Below are positions 16,693 through 24,218 of a stretch of DNA of 64,000 nucleotides, piece by piece (position 1 is the stretch's first letter; each line of letters opens with the position of its first letter). The DNA comes from an uncultured Paludibacter sp. (lineage in GTDB: Bacteria > Bacteroidota > Bacteroidia > Bacteroidales > Paludibacteraceae), in NCBI GenBank assembly GCA_937897985.1, contig CALCBD010000032.1:123414-187413 (forward strand), read 5' to 3'. A program made the translations under genes and the position numbers. Below the pieces are notes generated by a model. That model worked only from the letters and a program-made list of their open reading frames with translations. It did no database searches and was not told the DNA's origin.

Positions 16693-18723
16693 TTATTTCT
16701 TCAACTCAGGATATACAATGCGGGTATGATAAATATTCTTGATTTTTTCCTTGAAAACGGATTTCACGGTTTCCACATCCCTGAAACTAATGGGAGCATC
16801 TTTGAACTGACCATCAGCAATTTGTGAGTCAATCATTTGTTCTACAGCCACATTAATACTGTCTTCGGTATATATACTCAGGCTTCGCGAACGGGCTTCC
16901 ACAGCATCGGCCATCATCAGAATTGCAGTCTCCTTACTGTTGGGTAGAGGACCCGGATAAGTATAAGCATCTTCATTCGGCATTTTGTCGGGGTTAGCGT
17001 TTACAAATGAGTTGTAAAAATATTTCGTTTTACCACGTCCGTGATGAGTGGTAATAAAATTAATTATTTGTTCGGGCAAATGACTTTTCTTTGCAATTTC
17101 AACTCCGTCGGTAACATGGTTGATTACAATTCTCGAAGCTTCTTCGAAATCCATTTCTGAAAGTGGGTTTTTACCACCCATCTGATTTTCAATAAAGTAT
17201 TCGGGGTGCTGCATTTTGCCTATATCGTGATACAGAGCTCCGGTTCTGACTAACAGACTGTTGGCTCCGATTTTCTTGGCGGCTTCGGTAGCCAGGTTCG
17301 AAACCTGCAAAGTGTGTTGAAAAGTGCCCGGAGCTACCTCGGCAAACCGCATCATTAAGTCGCTGTTGACATTGGTAAGTTCCACTAATGTTACAGCCGA
17401 AATCAGTCCGAATATTTTCTCGAAAATATAAATCAGAATATATGCAAATAGCAGAAATCCGCTGCTGATGGCGAAATATAGCAAAGGTTGCCAGTGTATC
17501 CGTTGAATTTCGCCTTCACTTACAAACTCAAAGGCAACGAAGATAGTGGCATAAGTAAGGAAGATATATAAGGCTGTCTGAGCAAGTTGTGAACGTTGGG
17601 TCATGTCTTTTAAACTCGAAACAGCTGCCATCCCGATAGCAATCTGTAGTACAATGAACTGGAATGGATTATTGACCATAAACGAAATAATAAGCATGGT
17701 GATGATATGGGCAAATAATGCGGTGCGCGAATCGAAAAATACCCGAACAATGATAGGCAACAAAGCAAAAGGTACCATAAAATAGCTCAGATTTGAATAG
17801 TTATGCGCAATCGTCGAAAGTCCCACCATCAGTAAAATCAGCAAACTGATAAAAAACAGATGACCGAAATTGTCGAAAATCCTTGGTCTGAACAGGTATA
17901 TATAAAGGAAAAACAGGACGATAAGCACTGTAATTATGACTACTTCGCCGATTAAAACCAAAGTAGATTGCTGAATGGTGGCGTTTCTTTTTTCATATTC
18001 AATTTTCAGTGATTTGAGAACCGAGTAGAGCTCAGGTGTTACAATTTCACCTCTGTCGATGATTCTTTCACCGGTTTGTACCATTCCAATGGTCAGCGAA
18101 AGATTTTTGAAAAGTTCTTTTTTGAAAAGTTCTGAAGTTAAACTGTCATACTTCAGATTTTCAATCAGATAATTGTTGAGATTATATGATTTCAGCGTGT
18201 CGGGTGCACCCTTCAGTATTTCTTCGTAAGCGGTTTTTGGTGTGTAAAGATCGGCTACCGACCTTGTAATTTTAAGCCGGTTGGGGAGTATACAGTTAAT
18301 CGTTTGTTTTCCATCCTCAGTCAGCTTGTTATATTCGTCCGACGAAATGACACCACTTGCATAAATATGTTCCAGCTTTTGGCTTATAAAATGCTGGTAC
18401 AATGGCGCAGTTCCATTTGTTTTACTATAATCGTTGATAAGTTGACTGAATTGAGTTTTGGCTTTTGTTGTATCCAGCTTAAAATACGGAATGTAGGATT
18501 TCAGTAATTGCTCCTTTTCTTCATTAATTTCTGTTTCATTTTTGTAAACCGGAAAGTCGAACGAAGCTGTGATCAGTTCGTACGACCACGGTTTGCCCAC
18601 TTCAAACTGGTATTTAAAACTATTGACATGTGGAAATAACTGAACTATAATAGCTATCAGGCACAGTATCAATGCAATCCGGGTAATGAGCTGAAGCGTA
18701 TTCTGATTGATTTTCAGTTTCAT
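16693..18723 (-). CDS. pgpH: PgpH-type 7TM HD-domain phosphohydrolase (c-di-AMP phosphodiesterase)
   Basis: The 676-residue protein has an N-terminal anchor (about 12-30), an extracytoplasmic 7TMR-HD region (about 45-265), a seven-helix membrane domain (about 270-450) and a cytoplasmic HD domain (about 465-640) with LYHDIGKMQHPEYF, a His in INHVTDGVEIA, THHGRGKT and MMADAVEARSRS. Listeria PgpH of the same architecture hydrolyses cyclic-di-AMP to pApA. The Bacteroidota version is expected to do the same, which implies c-di-AMP signalling in this organism. It diverges from the NlpC/P60 gene. Confidence 0.87.
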   Translation of the reverse strand: MKLKINQNTLQLITRIALILCLIAIIVQLFPHVNSFKYQFEVGKPWSYELITASFDFPVYKNETEINEEKEQLLKSYIPYFKLDTTKAKTQFSQLINDYSKTNGTAPLYQHFISQKLEHIYASGVISSDEYNKLTEDGKQTINCILPNRLKITRSVADLYTPKTAYEEILKGAPDTLKSYNLNNYLIENLKYDSLTSELFKKELFKNLSLTIGMVQTGERIIDRGEIVTPELYSVLKSLKIEYEKRNATIQQSTLVLIGEVVIITVLIVLFFLYIYLFRPRIFDNFGHLFFISLLILLMVGLSTIAHNYSNLSYFMVPFALLPIIVRVFFDSRTALFAHIITMLIISFMVNNPFQFIVLQIAIGMAAVSSLKDMTQRSQLAQTALYIFLTYATIFVAFEFVSEGEIQRIHWQPLLYFAISSGFLLFAYILIYIFEKIFGLISAVTLVELTNVNSDLMMRFAEVAPGTFQHTLQVSNLATEAAKKIGANSLLVRTGALYHDIGKMQHPEYFIENQMGGKNPLSEMDFEEASRIVINHVTDGVEIAKKSHLPEQIINFITTHHGRGKTKYFYNSFVNANPDKMPNEDAYTYPGPLPNSKETAILMMADAVEARSRSLSIYTEDSINVAVEQMIDSQIADGQFKDAPISFRDVETVKSVFKEKIKNIYHTRIVYPELKK

Positions 18724-18819
18724 AAATCCAATTAACGAGTTTTAATGATGTGATAAATGAAAAAACGCCGAAAATTACAAAAAAAAACCTGAACAACGAC
18801 TATCTGTCTCAACTTTCAC

Positions 18820-18827
18820 TACTTTTG
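18820..18827 (+). promoter_or_regulatory. Candidate -7 box of the NlpC/P60 gene
   Basis: TACTTTTG matches TAnnTTTG and lies 37 bases upstream of the ATG at 18865. No convincing -33 element is seen. Confidence 0.4.
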
Positions 18828-18864
18828 TGTCTGAAATCAAATATAAAATAAAGAATTTTCAAAA

Positions 18865-19641
18865 ATGTACGGAATAGTTCTACATCCACTTGTACCTGTA
18901 CGCGCTGCCGACAGCGAACGTAGTGAAATGGTAACACAATTGCTTTTTGGTGAGCTGGTGTCGATATCCGAAGTGAAAGACAAATGGCTCCTTGTAAAAA
19001 ATATTGCTGATGATTATTGTGGCTGGGTTGACCGGAAGATGATTCAGAGCATAAGTAATGATGATTTTGAATTGCTTTCGAAGTCAGCTTTCGAATTGCT
19101 TGTCCGACCACTTACGAATTGCAGATACAATAATACAGAAAAGTCTTTGTACCTGCCTGCCGGAAGTAAAATCTATATCATTGATGGTGGTATTCGACCT
19201 CAGTTTTTACCCGATATCTATCCTGAATCACACGGTCAGTCAGGAATTAAAGATTTTTCAGGAACTGACATTATCCTTTTAGCGAAACAATTTTTGAACG
19301 CCCCTTATTTGTGGGGAGGTAAAAGCATTTTAGGTATTGATTGTTCGGGGTTGGTGCAGCTTGTTTTTTCGTTTTTTAAAATAAGTTTAGCACGGGATGC
19401 ATCCGAACAGGTCAATGTGGGAGAAGTTGTAAGTTTTCCAGATGAAGTTCGTGAAGGCGATCTTGCCTTTTTTGTCAATGACAACGGAAATATAATTCAT
19501 GTAGGAATTTTACTCGGGAGCAACCGGATTATTCATGCATCAGGGTCGGTTAAAATAGAAAGTATTGATGCCACCGGCATAGTTTCTGGTCAAACAGGAG
19601 AATATACTCACCGGCTAAAAGTGGTAAAAAGAGTGTTCTGA
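18865..19641 (+). CDS. C40 family (NlpC/P60) peptidase with SH3-like N-terminus
   Basis: The 258-residue protein has an SH3b-like N-terminal region (about 10-60; LLVKNIADDYCGWVDRKMI) and a C-terminal NlpC/P60 domain with nucleophile C160 in GIDCSGLVQL and histidine H212 in IIHVGILLG, with H224 following. No signal peptide is present, so it probably acts in the cytoplasm like YkfC, cleaving the gamma-D-Glu-diamino acid bond of murein peptides during cell-wall recycling. That placement is inferred from the missing signal. Confidence 0.85.
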   Translation: MYGIVLHPLVPVRAADSERSEMVTQLLFGELVSISEVKDKWLLVKNIADDYCGWVDRKMIQSISNDDFELLSKSAFELLVRPLTNCRYNNTEKSLYLPAGSKIYIIDGGIRPQFLPDIYPESHGQSGIKDFSGTDIILLAKQFLNAPYLWGGKSILGIDCSGLVQLVFSFFKISLARDASEQVNVGEVVSFPDEVREGDLAFFVNDNGNIIHVGILLGSNRIIHASGSVKIESIDATGIVSGQTGEYTHRLKVVKRVF

Positions 19642-19820
19642 ATCCGAAATGTAAATTGAATCTTTTACAGAAAACAGACGCTGAAATATTGGCAGAGCTG
19701 ATTTTTTTTGCCGGAGTCAGAAAACTTTTACATGTTAAAATATAAGATTTAAGTATCAGATATTCAAAGTTATATAGTTGTCTGATCATTTTAATCCGCA
19801 TTTTTTGGAGACGAAAATTG

Positions 19821-19860
19821 AAAAAAAGTGAACCTCACATGTAAGATGTTCGCTTTTTTT
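19821..19860 (+). terminator. Terminator between the NlpC/P60 gene and the sigma factor operon
   Basis: AAAAAAAGTGAAC (19821-19833) pairs with GTTCGCTTTTTTT (19848-19860), with one G-T wobble and a T run. It lies 180 bases after the peptidase stop and 54 before the sigma factor start. Confidence 0.7.
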
Positions 19861-19913
19861 GCGTCAATATAAACAAAGGGACAACATTAAAAACGGTTTT
19901 CAGGTTTTTTTAG

Positions 19914-20426
19914 ATGGATGCAGTAGAATTCAACAGTAAAATTTTATCACTCACTGACCGGCTTTACAGGTTTGCAAAGTCGATTTTGCGAAATCAGGAA
20001 GCTGCTGAAGATGCTGTTCAGGAACTCAATCTTAAACTTTGGGAAAAACGCCATCAACTTGACGGGATCGAAAATTTTCAGGCCTTTACAATGCGCTCTA
20101 TGAGGAATCTTTGTCTTGATTCACTGCGTCTTAAAAAAGATCAGATGGAAATCCCGACCGATATAATGTACGATGCACCCAATCCGCATCAGCAAACCGA
20201 ATCGGTGGATATGGCCGGCCGGGTCATGAATATGATAAATAAACTTCCTGAATTACAGCGAACTATTATCAGAATGCGTGATGTGGAAGGGATGGAAATC
20301 GGTGAAATTGCATCGGTAACACAGTTGAATGAAAATGCAGTCAGTGTTAATCTTTCGCGTGCAAGGCAAAAAATCAGAGAACAGATATTAAAAGAACACA
20401 AACGTGTGGAGGAAAATATATGGTGA
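19914..20426 (+). CDS. ECF-type RNA polymerase sigma factor
   Basis: The 170-residue protein has sigma-70 region 2 (about 20-90; RFAKSILRNQEAAEDAVQEL and NFQAFTMRSMRNLCLDSLR) and region 4 (about 110-160; LPELQRTIIRMRDVEGMEIGEIA with NAVSVNLSRARQKIREQ). There is no region 1 or 3, so it is an ECF sigma. Its stop overlaps the start of the next gene by 7 bases, showing translational coupling to a putative anti-sigma factor. Its target promoter is unknown; it may include its own operon. Confidence 0.92.
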   Translation: MDAVEFNSKILSLTDRLYRFAKSILRNQEAAEDAVQELNLKLWEKRHQLDGIENFQAFTMRSMRNLCLDSLRLKKDQMEIPTDIMYDAPNPHQQTESVDMAGRVMNMINKLPELQRTIIRMRDVEGMEIGEIASVTQLNENAVSVNLSRARQKIREQILKEHKRVEENIW

Positions 20427-20941
20427 ATATTAATGAATTATTGGAAAAATACTTCGATGGTCATACAACACTGGCCGAAGAAAAATTACTGAAACAATAT
20501 TTCAGTTCAAACGAAATTAGTTCGGAGCATTTAATTTATAAACCACTTTTCGAAGTGTTTGAAATTGAAAGCAAAGAAGTGTTTCCCGCAACAAAAATCA
20601 GAACTGAACCGATACCGGTAGCAAAATCAAGGCATATATGGTTCAGAACATTATCGATGGCCGGTGTTGCCGCTTCCATAATTGTAGCTTTCTGGTTTTT
20701 CGGAAATAATGCAATGGCCGATGATTATGCAGTTATCAATGGTAAAAGAATCGATGATGCCGAATATGCTCAGCAATTTGCAGCACGGAAGTTAAGCCGG
20801 GTAAACCGAATGCTCACTACAACAATGCAGCCAATTCGGCAAATTAACAAAGTGAATGAATGTATGGAGCCTATCGATAAATTTACAGATATCAATGATC
20901 AGCTTGTAGAAATAAAAAACAAAATAAATTTAAAACATTAA
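20420..20941 (+). CDS. Putative anti-sigma factor, single-pass membrane protein
   Basis: The 173-residue protein has an acidic cytoplasmic N-terminus (1-70; MVNINELLEKYFDGHTTLAEEKLLKQYF resembles the N-terminal helix pair seen in Bacteroidota anti-sigma proteins), one membrane segment (about 76-94) and an extracytoplasmic tail of about 75 residues. No zinc-binding HxxxCxxC motif is present. It overlaps the sigma gene and precedes two DUF4252 genes. The anti-sigma role is inferred from position and topology. Confidence 0.7.
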   Translation: MVNINELLEKYFDGHTTLAEEKLLKQYFSSNEISSEHLIYKPLFEVFEIESKEVFPATKIRTEPIPVAKSRHIWFRTLSMAGVAASIIVAFWFFGNNAMADDYAVINGKRIDDAEYAQQFAARKLSRVNRMLTTTMQPIRQINKVNECMEPIDKFTDINDQLVEIKNKINLKH

Positions 20942-20953
20942 TAATAATAAAGT

Positions 20954-21463
20954 ATGAAAAGGGTAATAATGGTAGCAGTGACGGCAATTATATTATTGCT
21001 TACCGGTGCAAAAGCACAGTCGCTCGATCGATTTTTCAATAAATACGACAATGATCAACGTTTCGAAAGTGTATCGGTGAGTAAATTTCTGATTAATCTG
21101 GCACTGTTTTCAAAAGATCTGAAACCTCAGGACCGTGAATTGCTTGCCAATCTCCGTAAGATTAAGATCTTAACAACTTCGGATGTTGCTGATTCGGAAT
21201 TTATCGACAGGATAATGGCAGATTTAAACAAAACTCTGGATTCGGGAAATTACGAAAACCTCCTCGAAGTGAGGGACAAAGGTGAACATGTAAATATCTA
21301 TACCCGGATGGCCGGACAGAATTATACTGATTTGCTGATTGCCGTCAAAGAAAAGGATGAAGTGAGTCTGGTGTGGCTGAACGGGAAATTATCGCAGGAT
21401 ATTGTCAATAAGATCAGAGAAAATGACGGCTCGGTTGCCGGTCTTCCTCTCAACATCAAATAA
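20954..21463 (+). CDS. DUF4252 family exported protein (paralogue 1)
   Basis: The 169-residue protein has a signal peptide (MKRVIMVAVTAIILLLTGAKA, cut before QSLDRF) and the DUF4252 signature: SLDRFFNKYDNDQRFESVSVSKF, a central LRKIKILTTSDV segment and LEVRDKGEHVNIYTRMAG. It has no cysteine for lipidation, so it is likely periplasmic. It follows the anti-sigma gene by 12 bases. The function of DUF4252 is not known; its repeated association with sigma/anti-sigma pairs suggests an envelope stress or sensing role. Confidence 0.85.
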   Translation: MKRVIMVAVTAIILLLTGAKAQSLDRFFNKYDNDQRFESVSVSKFLINLALFSKDLKPQDRELLANLRKIKILTTSDVADSEFIDRIMADLNKTLDSGNYENLLEVRDKGEHVNIYTRMAGQNYTDLLIAVKEKDEVSLVWLNGKLSQDIVNKIRENDGSVAGLPLNIK

Positions 21464-21602
21464 AAAAACGGAAATACACCGAAATAAAGCATTTGCACTT
21501 TGTCAGGATGTATATAAATTTTAAAAAAATAACAATCAACAGAAATGAAATGAATCAAACAATTGATTTTGCGAATTTCATTTACAAAAAAATAATTTAC
21601 AA

Positions 21603-22067
21603 ATGAAAAAGATATTAACATTGGTGGCTTCATTGCTTATTTTTGTAGCTGCCTCGCAGGCACAAAGCCTTCAGAAATTTTTCGATAAATATGGTGATGA
21701 CGAACGTTTTCAATACGTTTCGGTTAGTAAAGGTTTAATGAATATGGCGTCGGTATTCGGTGGTCTTGCAAAAGATGACAAAAAAATGATGTCCAAAATG
21801 CAGGGTTTGAAAATCCTGACTCTCGAAGAAAATACAGAATCAACTTTCTCAAAATCAGTGTTGAAGGAACTTTATCAAATTATCGAAAACGGGAATTTTG
21901 AAACTGCGGTCGAAGTCAGGGACAAAGGTGAAAGGGTACACATCTATTACCGGATTTCGGGAAACGACGATGCGGATATGCTCCTGGTTACCAGGGATAA
22001 ATCAGAATTGAGTTGTATCTGGATCAAAGGAAAGATGACCAAAGAGGAAATAATGAAATCATTCTGA
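21603..22067 (+). CDS. DUF4252 family exported protein (paralogue 2)
   Basis: The 154-residue protein has a signal peptide (MKKILTLVASLLIFVAASQA) and aligns with the preceding gene throughout: SLQKFFDKYGDDERFQYVSVSKG, LKILTLEEN, VEVRDKGERVHIYYRISG and CIWIKGKMTKEEI. The two arose by duplication. The 139-base gap upstream has no obvious promoter match or terminator, so it is probably part of the same operon. Confidence 0.85.
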   Translation: MKKILTLVASLLIFVAASQAQSLQKFFDKYGDDERFQYVSVSKGLMNMASVFGGLAKDDKKMMSKMQGLKILTLEENTESTFSKSVLKELYQIIENGNFETAVEVRDKGERVHIYYRISGNDDADMLLVTRDKSELSCIWIKGKMTKEEIMKSF

Positions 22068-22090
22068 AAACATAATAAATACACTTTATA

Positions 22091-22132
22091 AAAAACACAG
22101 TTAAGCTGAATCAGTTTGACTGTGTTTTTTTT
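22091..22132. terminator. Bidirectional terminator between DUF4252 and nspC
   Basis: AAAAACACAGT (22091-22101) pairs with ACTGTGTTTTT (22119-22129), with T's on the plus side and A's on the other. It can serve both the DUF4252 operon (plus) and the metH-nspC operon (minus). Confidence 0.8.
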
Positions 22133-22180
22133 AATCCGGTGTAAATGTCTTTTGTGAATGATTATGCAGGTAAAGAATGA

Positions 22181-23311
22181 TTACGACATTCTGTTCCTGT
22201 AATCGTCATAACCAAATTCTCTTATCAGTTTGAATTCGTTGTCAGTTGTCCATATCCCGATGGATGGATGAGTTACTCCGTTAAACATGGTTGTTTTTAC
22301 CATGGTATAATGAATCATGTCCTCGAAAACAATGCGGTCGCCAATTTTAAGTTCCTTTTCGAACGACCAGTCGCCGTAAAAATCGCCCGACAGACAGCTG
22401 TTACCTCCCATTCTGTATACAGGTTTACCCGGTTTTGATTCAACTGACCCGACTATAGCCGGTTGATAGGGCATTTCGAGGCAATCGGGCATGTGACATG
22501 AAAAAGACACATCAAGCATGGCTGTCTTTATTCCTTTGTTTTCAACGATATCGACTACTGACGATACGAGTACACCTGTTTGCCAGGCAAAAGCACTTCC
22601 GGGCTCAAGAATGATTTGCAGATGCGGATATTTAGCTTTAAAGTTTTGCAAAACCGTAATTAAATGTTCAATGTCATATCCTGCTTTTGTCATTAAATGT
22701 CCGCCACCCATATTCAGCCATTTTATCTGATGGAAAAAACATCCGAATTTTTGTTCCACTACATTCAGGGTTTTCTCAAGGTCGTATGAATCTGATTCGC
22801 ATAGGGTGTGAAAGTGAAGACCTTCAACTCCTTCGGGTAACTTTTCGCCCATTAATTCACGAACGATACCCAACCGTGAGCCTGGTGAACAGGGATTGTA
22901 AAGACTTGTGCCTACTTCGGAATACTCAGGGTTGATACGTAATCCGCACGAAACGTTGTAAAACTGGGTTTGAGGATATAAGCGATCGAACTGCGACAAA
23001 GAATTAAAGGTAATGTGGCTGCTGCATTTCACAATTTCCGGGAATTCGCGGTCGGTATAAACCGGGCCGTAAGTATGTGCCGGGCTTCCCATTTCATTGA
23101 AAGCCAGACGTGCTTCGGCCAATGAACTGGCAGTGGAATATTGAATGTATTCGCGTACAATAGGAAAAGTGCTCCACATGGCAAATGCCTTGAAAGCAAG
23201 TATTATTTCGACTCCGGCACGTTCTTTTACCGATTTGATTAATTCAAGATTGCGACGAAAAGCTGCTTCGTCGATGACATAACAGGGTGAAGGTATTTTA
23301 GAGTAATCCAT
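22181..23311 (-). CDS. nspC: Carboxynorspermidine/carboxyspermidine decarboxylase
   Basis: The 376-residue PLP enzyme starts MDYSKIPSPCYVIDEAAFRRNLELI and has the Schiff-base lysine K41 in LAFKAFAMW, the phosphate loop LNMGGGHLMTKAGYD, EPGSAFAW, and the active-site stretch GNSCLSGDFYGDW. These are hallmarks of NspC, which decarboxylates carboxy(nor)spermidine as the last step of the alternative spermidine route. In Bacteroidota the product is normally spermidine. It is the last gene of an operon after metH and a lipoprotein gene (21-base gap). The partner dehydrogenase gene is not in this window. Confidence 0.93.
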   Translation of the reverse strand: MDYSKIPSPCYVIDEAAFRRNLELIKSVKERAGVEIILAFKAFAMWSTFPIVREYIQYSTASSLAEARLAFNEMGSPAHTYGPVYTDREFPEIVKCSSHITFNSLSQFDRLYPQTQFYNVSCGLRINPEYSEVGTSLYNPCSPGSRLGIVRELMGEKLPEGVEGLHFHTLCESDSYDLEKTLNVVEQKFGCFFHQIKWLNMGGGHLMTKAGYDIEHLITVLQNFKAKYPHLQIILEPGSAFAWQTGVLVSSVVDIVENKGIKTAMLDVSFSCHMPDCLEMPYQPAIVGSVESKPGKPVYRMGGNSCLSGDFYGDWSFEKELKIGDRIVFEDMIHYTMVKTTMFNGVTHPSIGIWTTDNEFKLIREFGYDDYRNRMS

Positions 23312-23332
23312 TTCTTTTTGATTTAATAATAT

Positions 23333-24205
23333 TTATTCTAATGCCCGTGCTCCGCGAACTTCTGCTGAAACTTCGTTGGTCCAGCCTGCTTGCTGAAAAA
23401 CAGCGGTTTGTACTTTAATAAATCTGATGCTTGATAAACTAACACTGTTTCCGGAAGCATCCACAGCATTCGATATATCCAGTTTGTTCGTACCTGAAGT
23501 TGCGTCATAATCAGTTCCGAAAAGATTTTCGGCATAGCCCCATGTAAACCGGTCTTTCGGAACAACCCAGTATTCGGCTCCATCAGTTGAATTATTATCG
23601 TATGCATCCGGTAGTCGTGTACCTGAAAATGTGATGCTATCAGAAGTTTCGTACGGCCACCACCAGCCCGAAGTGACAGATGTACCGAAACCGGATTGCA
23701 GTTCGCCTTTCATTCCTTTGCTGTCGTGCCATTTGATGTTCGAATTGCCTGAAGGTTTGAAATAGGTGATTTGAAAGTTTCTTGTTGAATTTCCGAACTG
23801 ATTTCCCTTCAGTTCATACCATGTTTCGTTTGGAAGTCCATCTCTGTTTTCGTCCTTCATTACATATACAATTGCAGGTTCGGGCCCGTTGCCTTTCAAT
23901 GCATATACTTCAAAATCAAAGCCTTCCCTGTTTATTATGTCATGATCAAATCCGGCTGTGATATATCCACCGAATCCACCAAGGTAAACCCAACCCGAAT
24001 GAAGACCGGGGTCGCCTGTGAAATACTGAATACTTCCGGGCAGAGCGAGTGCTGCATGCTGACCGGGTGCGTATTTATAATCGAAAACCCGTGTGATAAA
24101 TGATGATTTTTCGACCGGTTCATTATCGTTTGATTTACAGGAAGATGCGAAAAATATGGAAAGTACCAACACCGGATACATTAAATTTCGTATTGAGAAA
24201 TACAT
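23333..24205 (-). CDS. Exported lipoprotein of unknown function between metH and nspC
   Basis: The 290-residue protein has a lipoprotein signal, with the cysteine at residue 23 in FASSCKS, then a beta-rich domain with the blocks YAPGQHAALALPGS, LGGFGGYITAGFDHDI, DFEVYALKGNGPEPAIVYVMKDENRDG and NETWYELKGNQFG. I recognise this as a recurring Bacteroidota surface-protein pattern but cannot name a proven function. It lies 13 bases after metH and 21 before nspC in one operon. Some proteins of this look accompany vitamin B12 uptake genes, which would suit metH, but that link is a guess. Confidence 0.75.
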   Translation of the reverse strand: MYFSIRNLMYPVLVLSIFFASSCKSNDNEPVEKSSFITRVFDYKYAPGQHAALALPGSIQYFTGDPGLHSGWVYLGGFGGYITAGFDHDIINREGFDFEVYALKGNGPEPAIVYVMKDENRDGLPNETWYELKGNQFGNSTRNFQITYFKPSGNSNIKWHDSKGMKGELQSGFGTSVTSGWWWPYETSDSITFSGTRLPDAYDNNSTDGAEYWVVPKDRFTWGYAENLFGTDYDATSGTNKLDISNAVDASGNSVSLSSIRFIKVQTAVFQQAGWTNEVSAEVRGARALE

Positions 24206-24218
24206 TCCGACTATTGAA

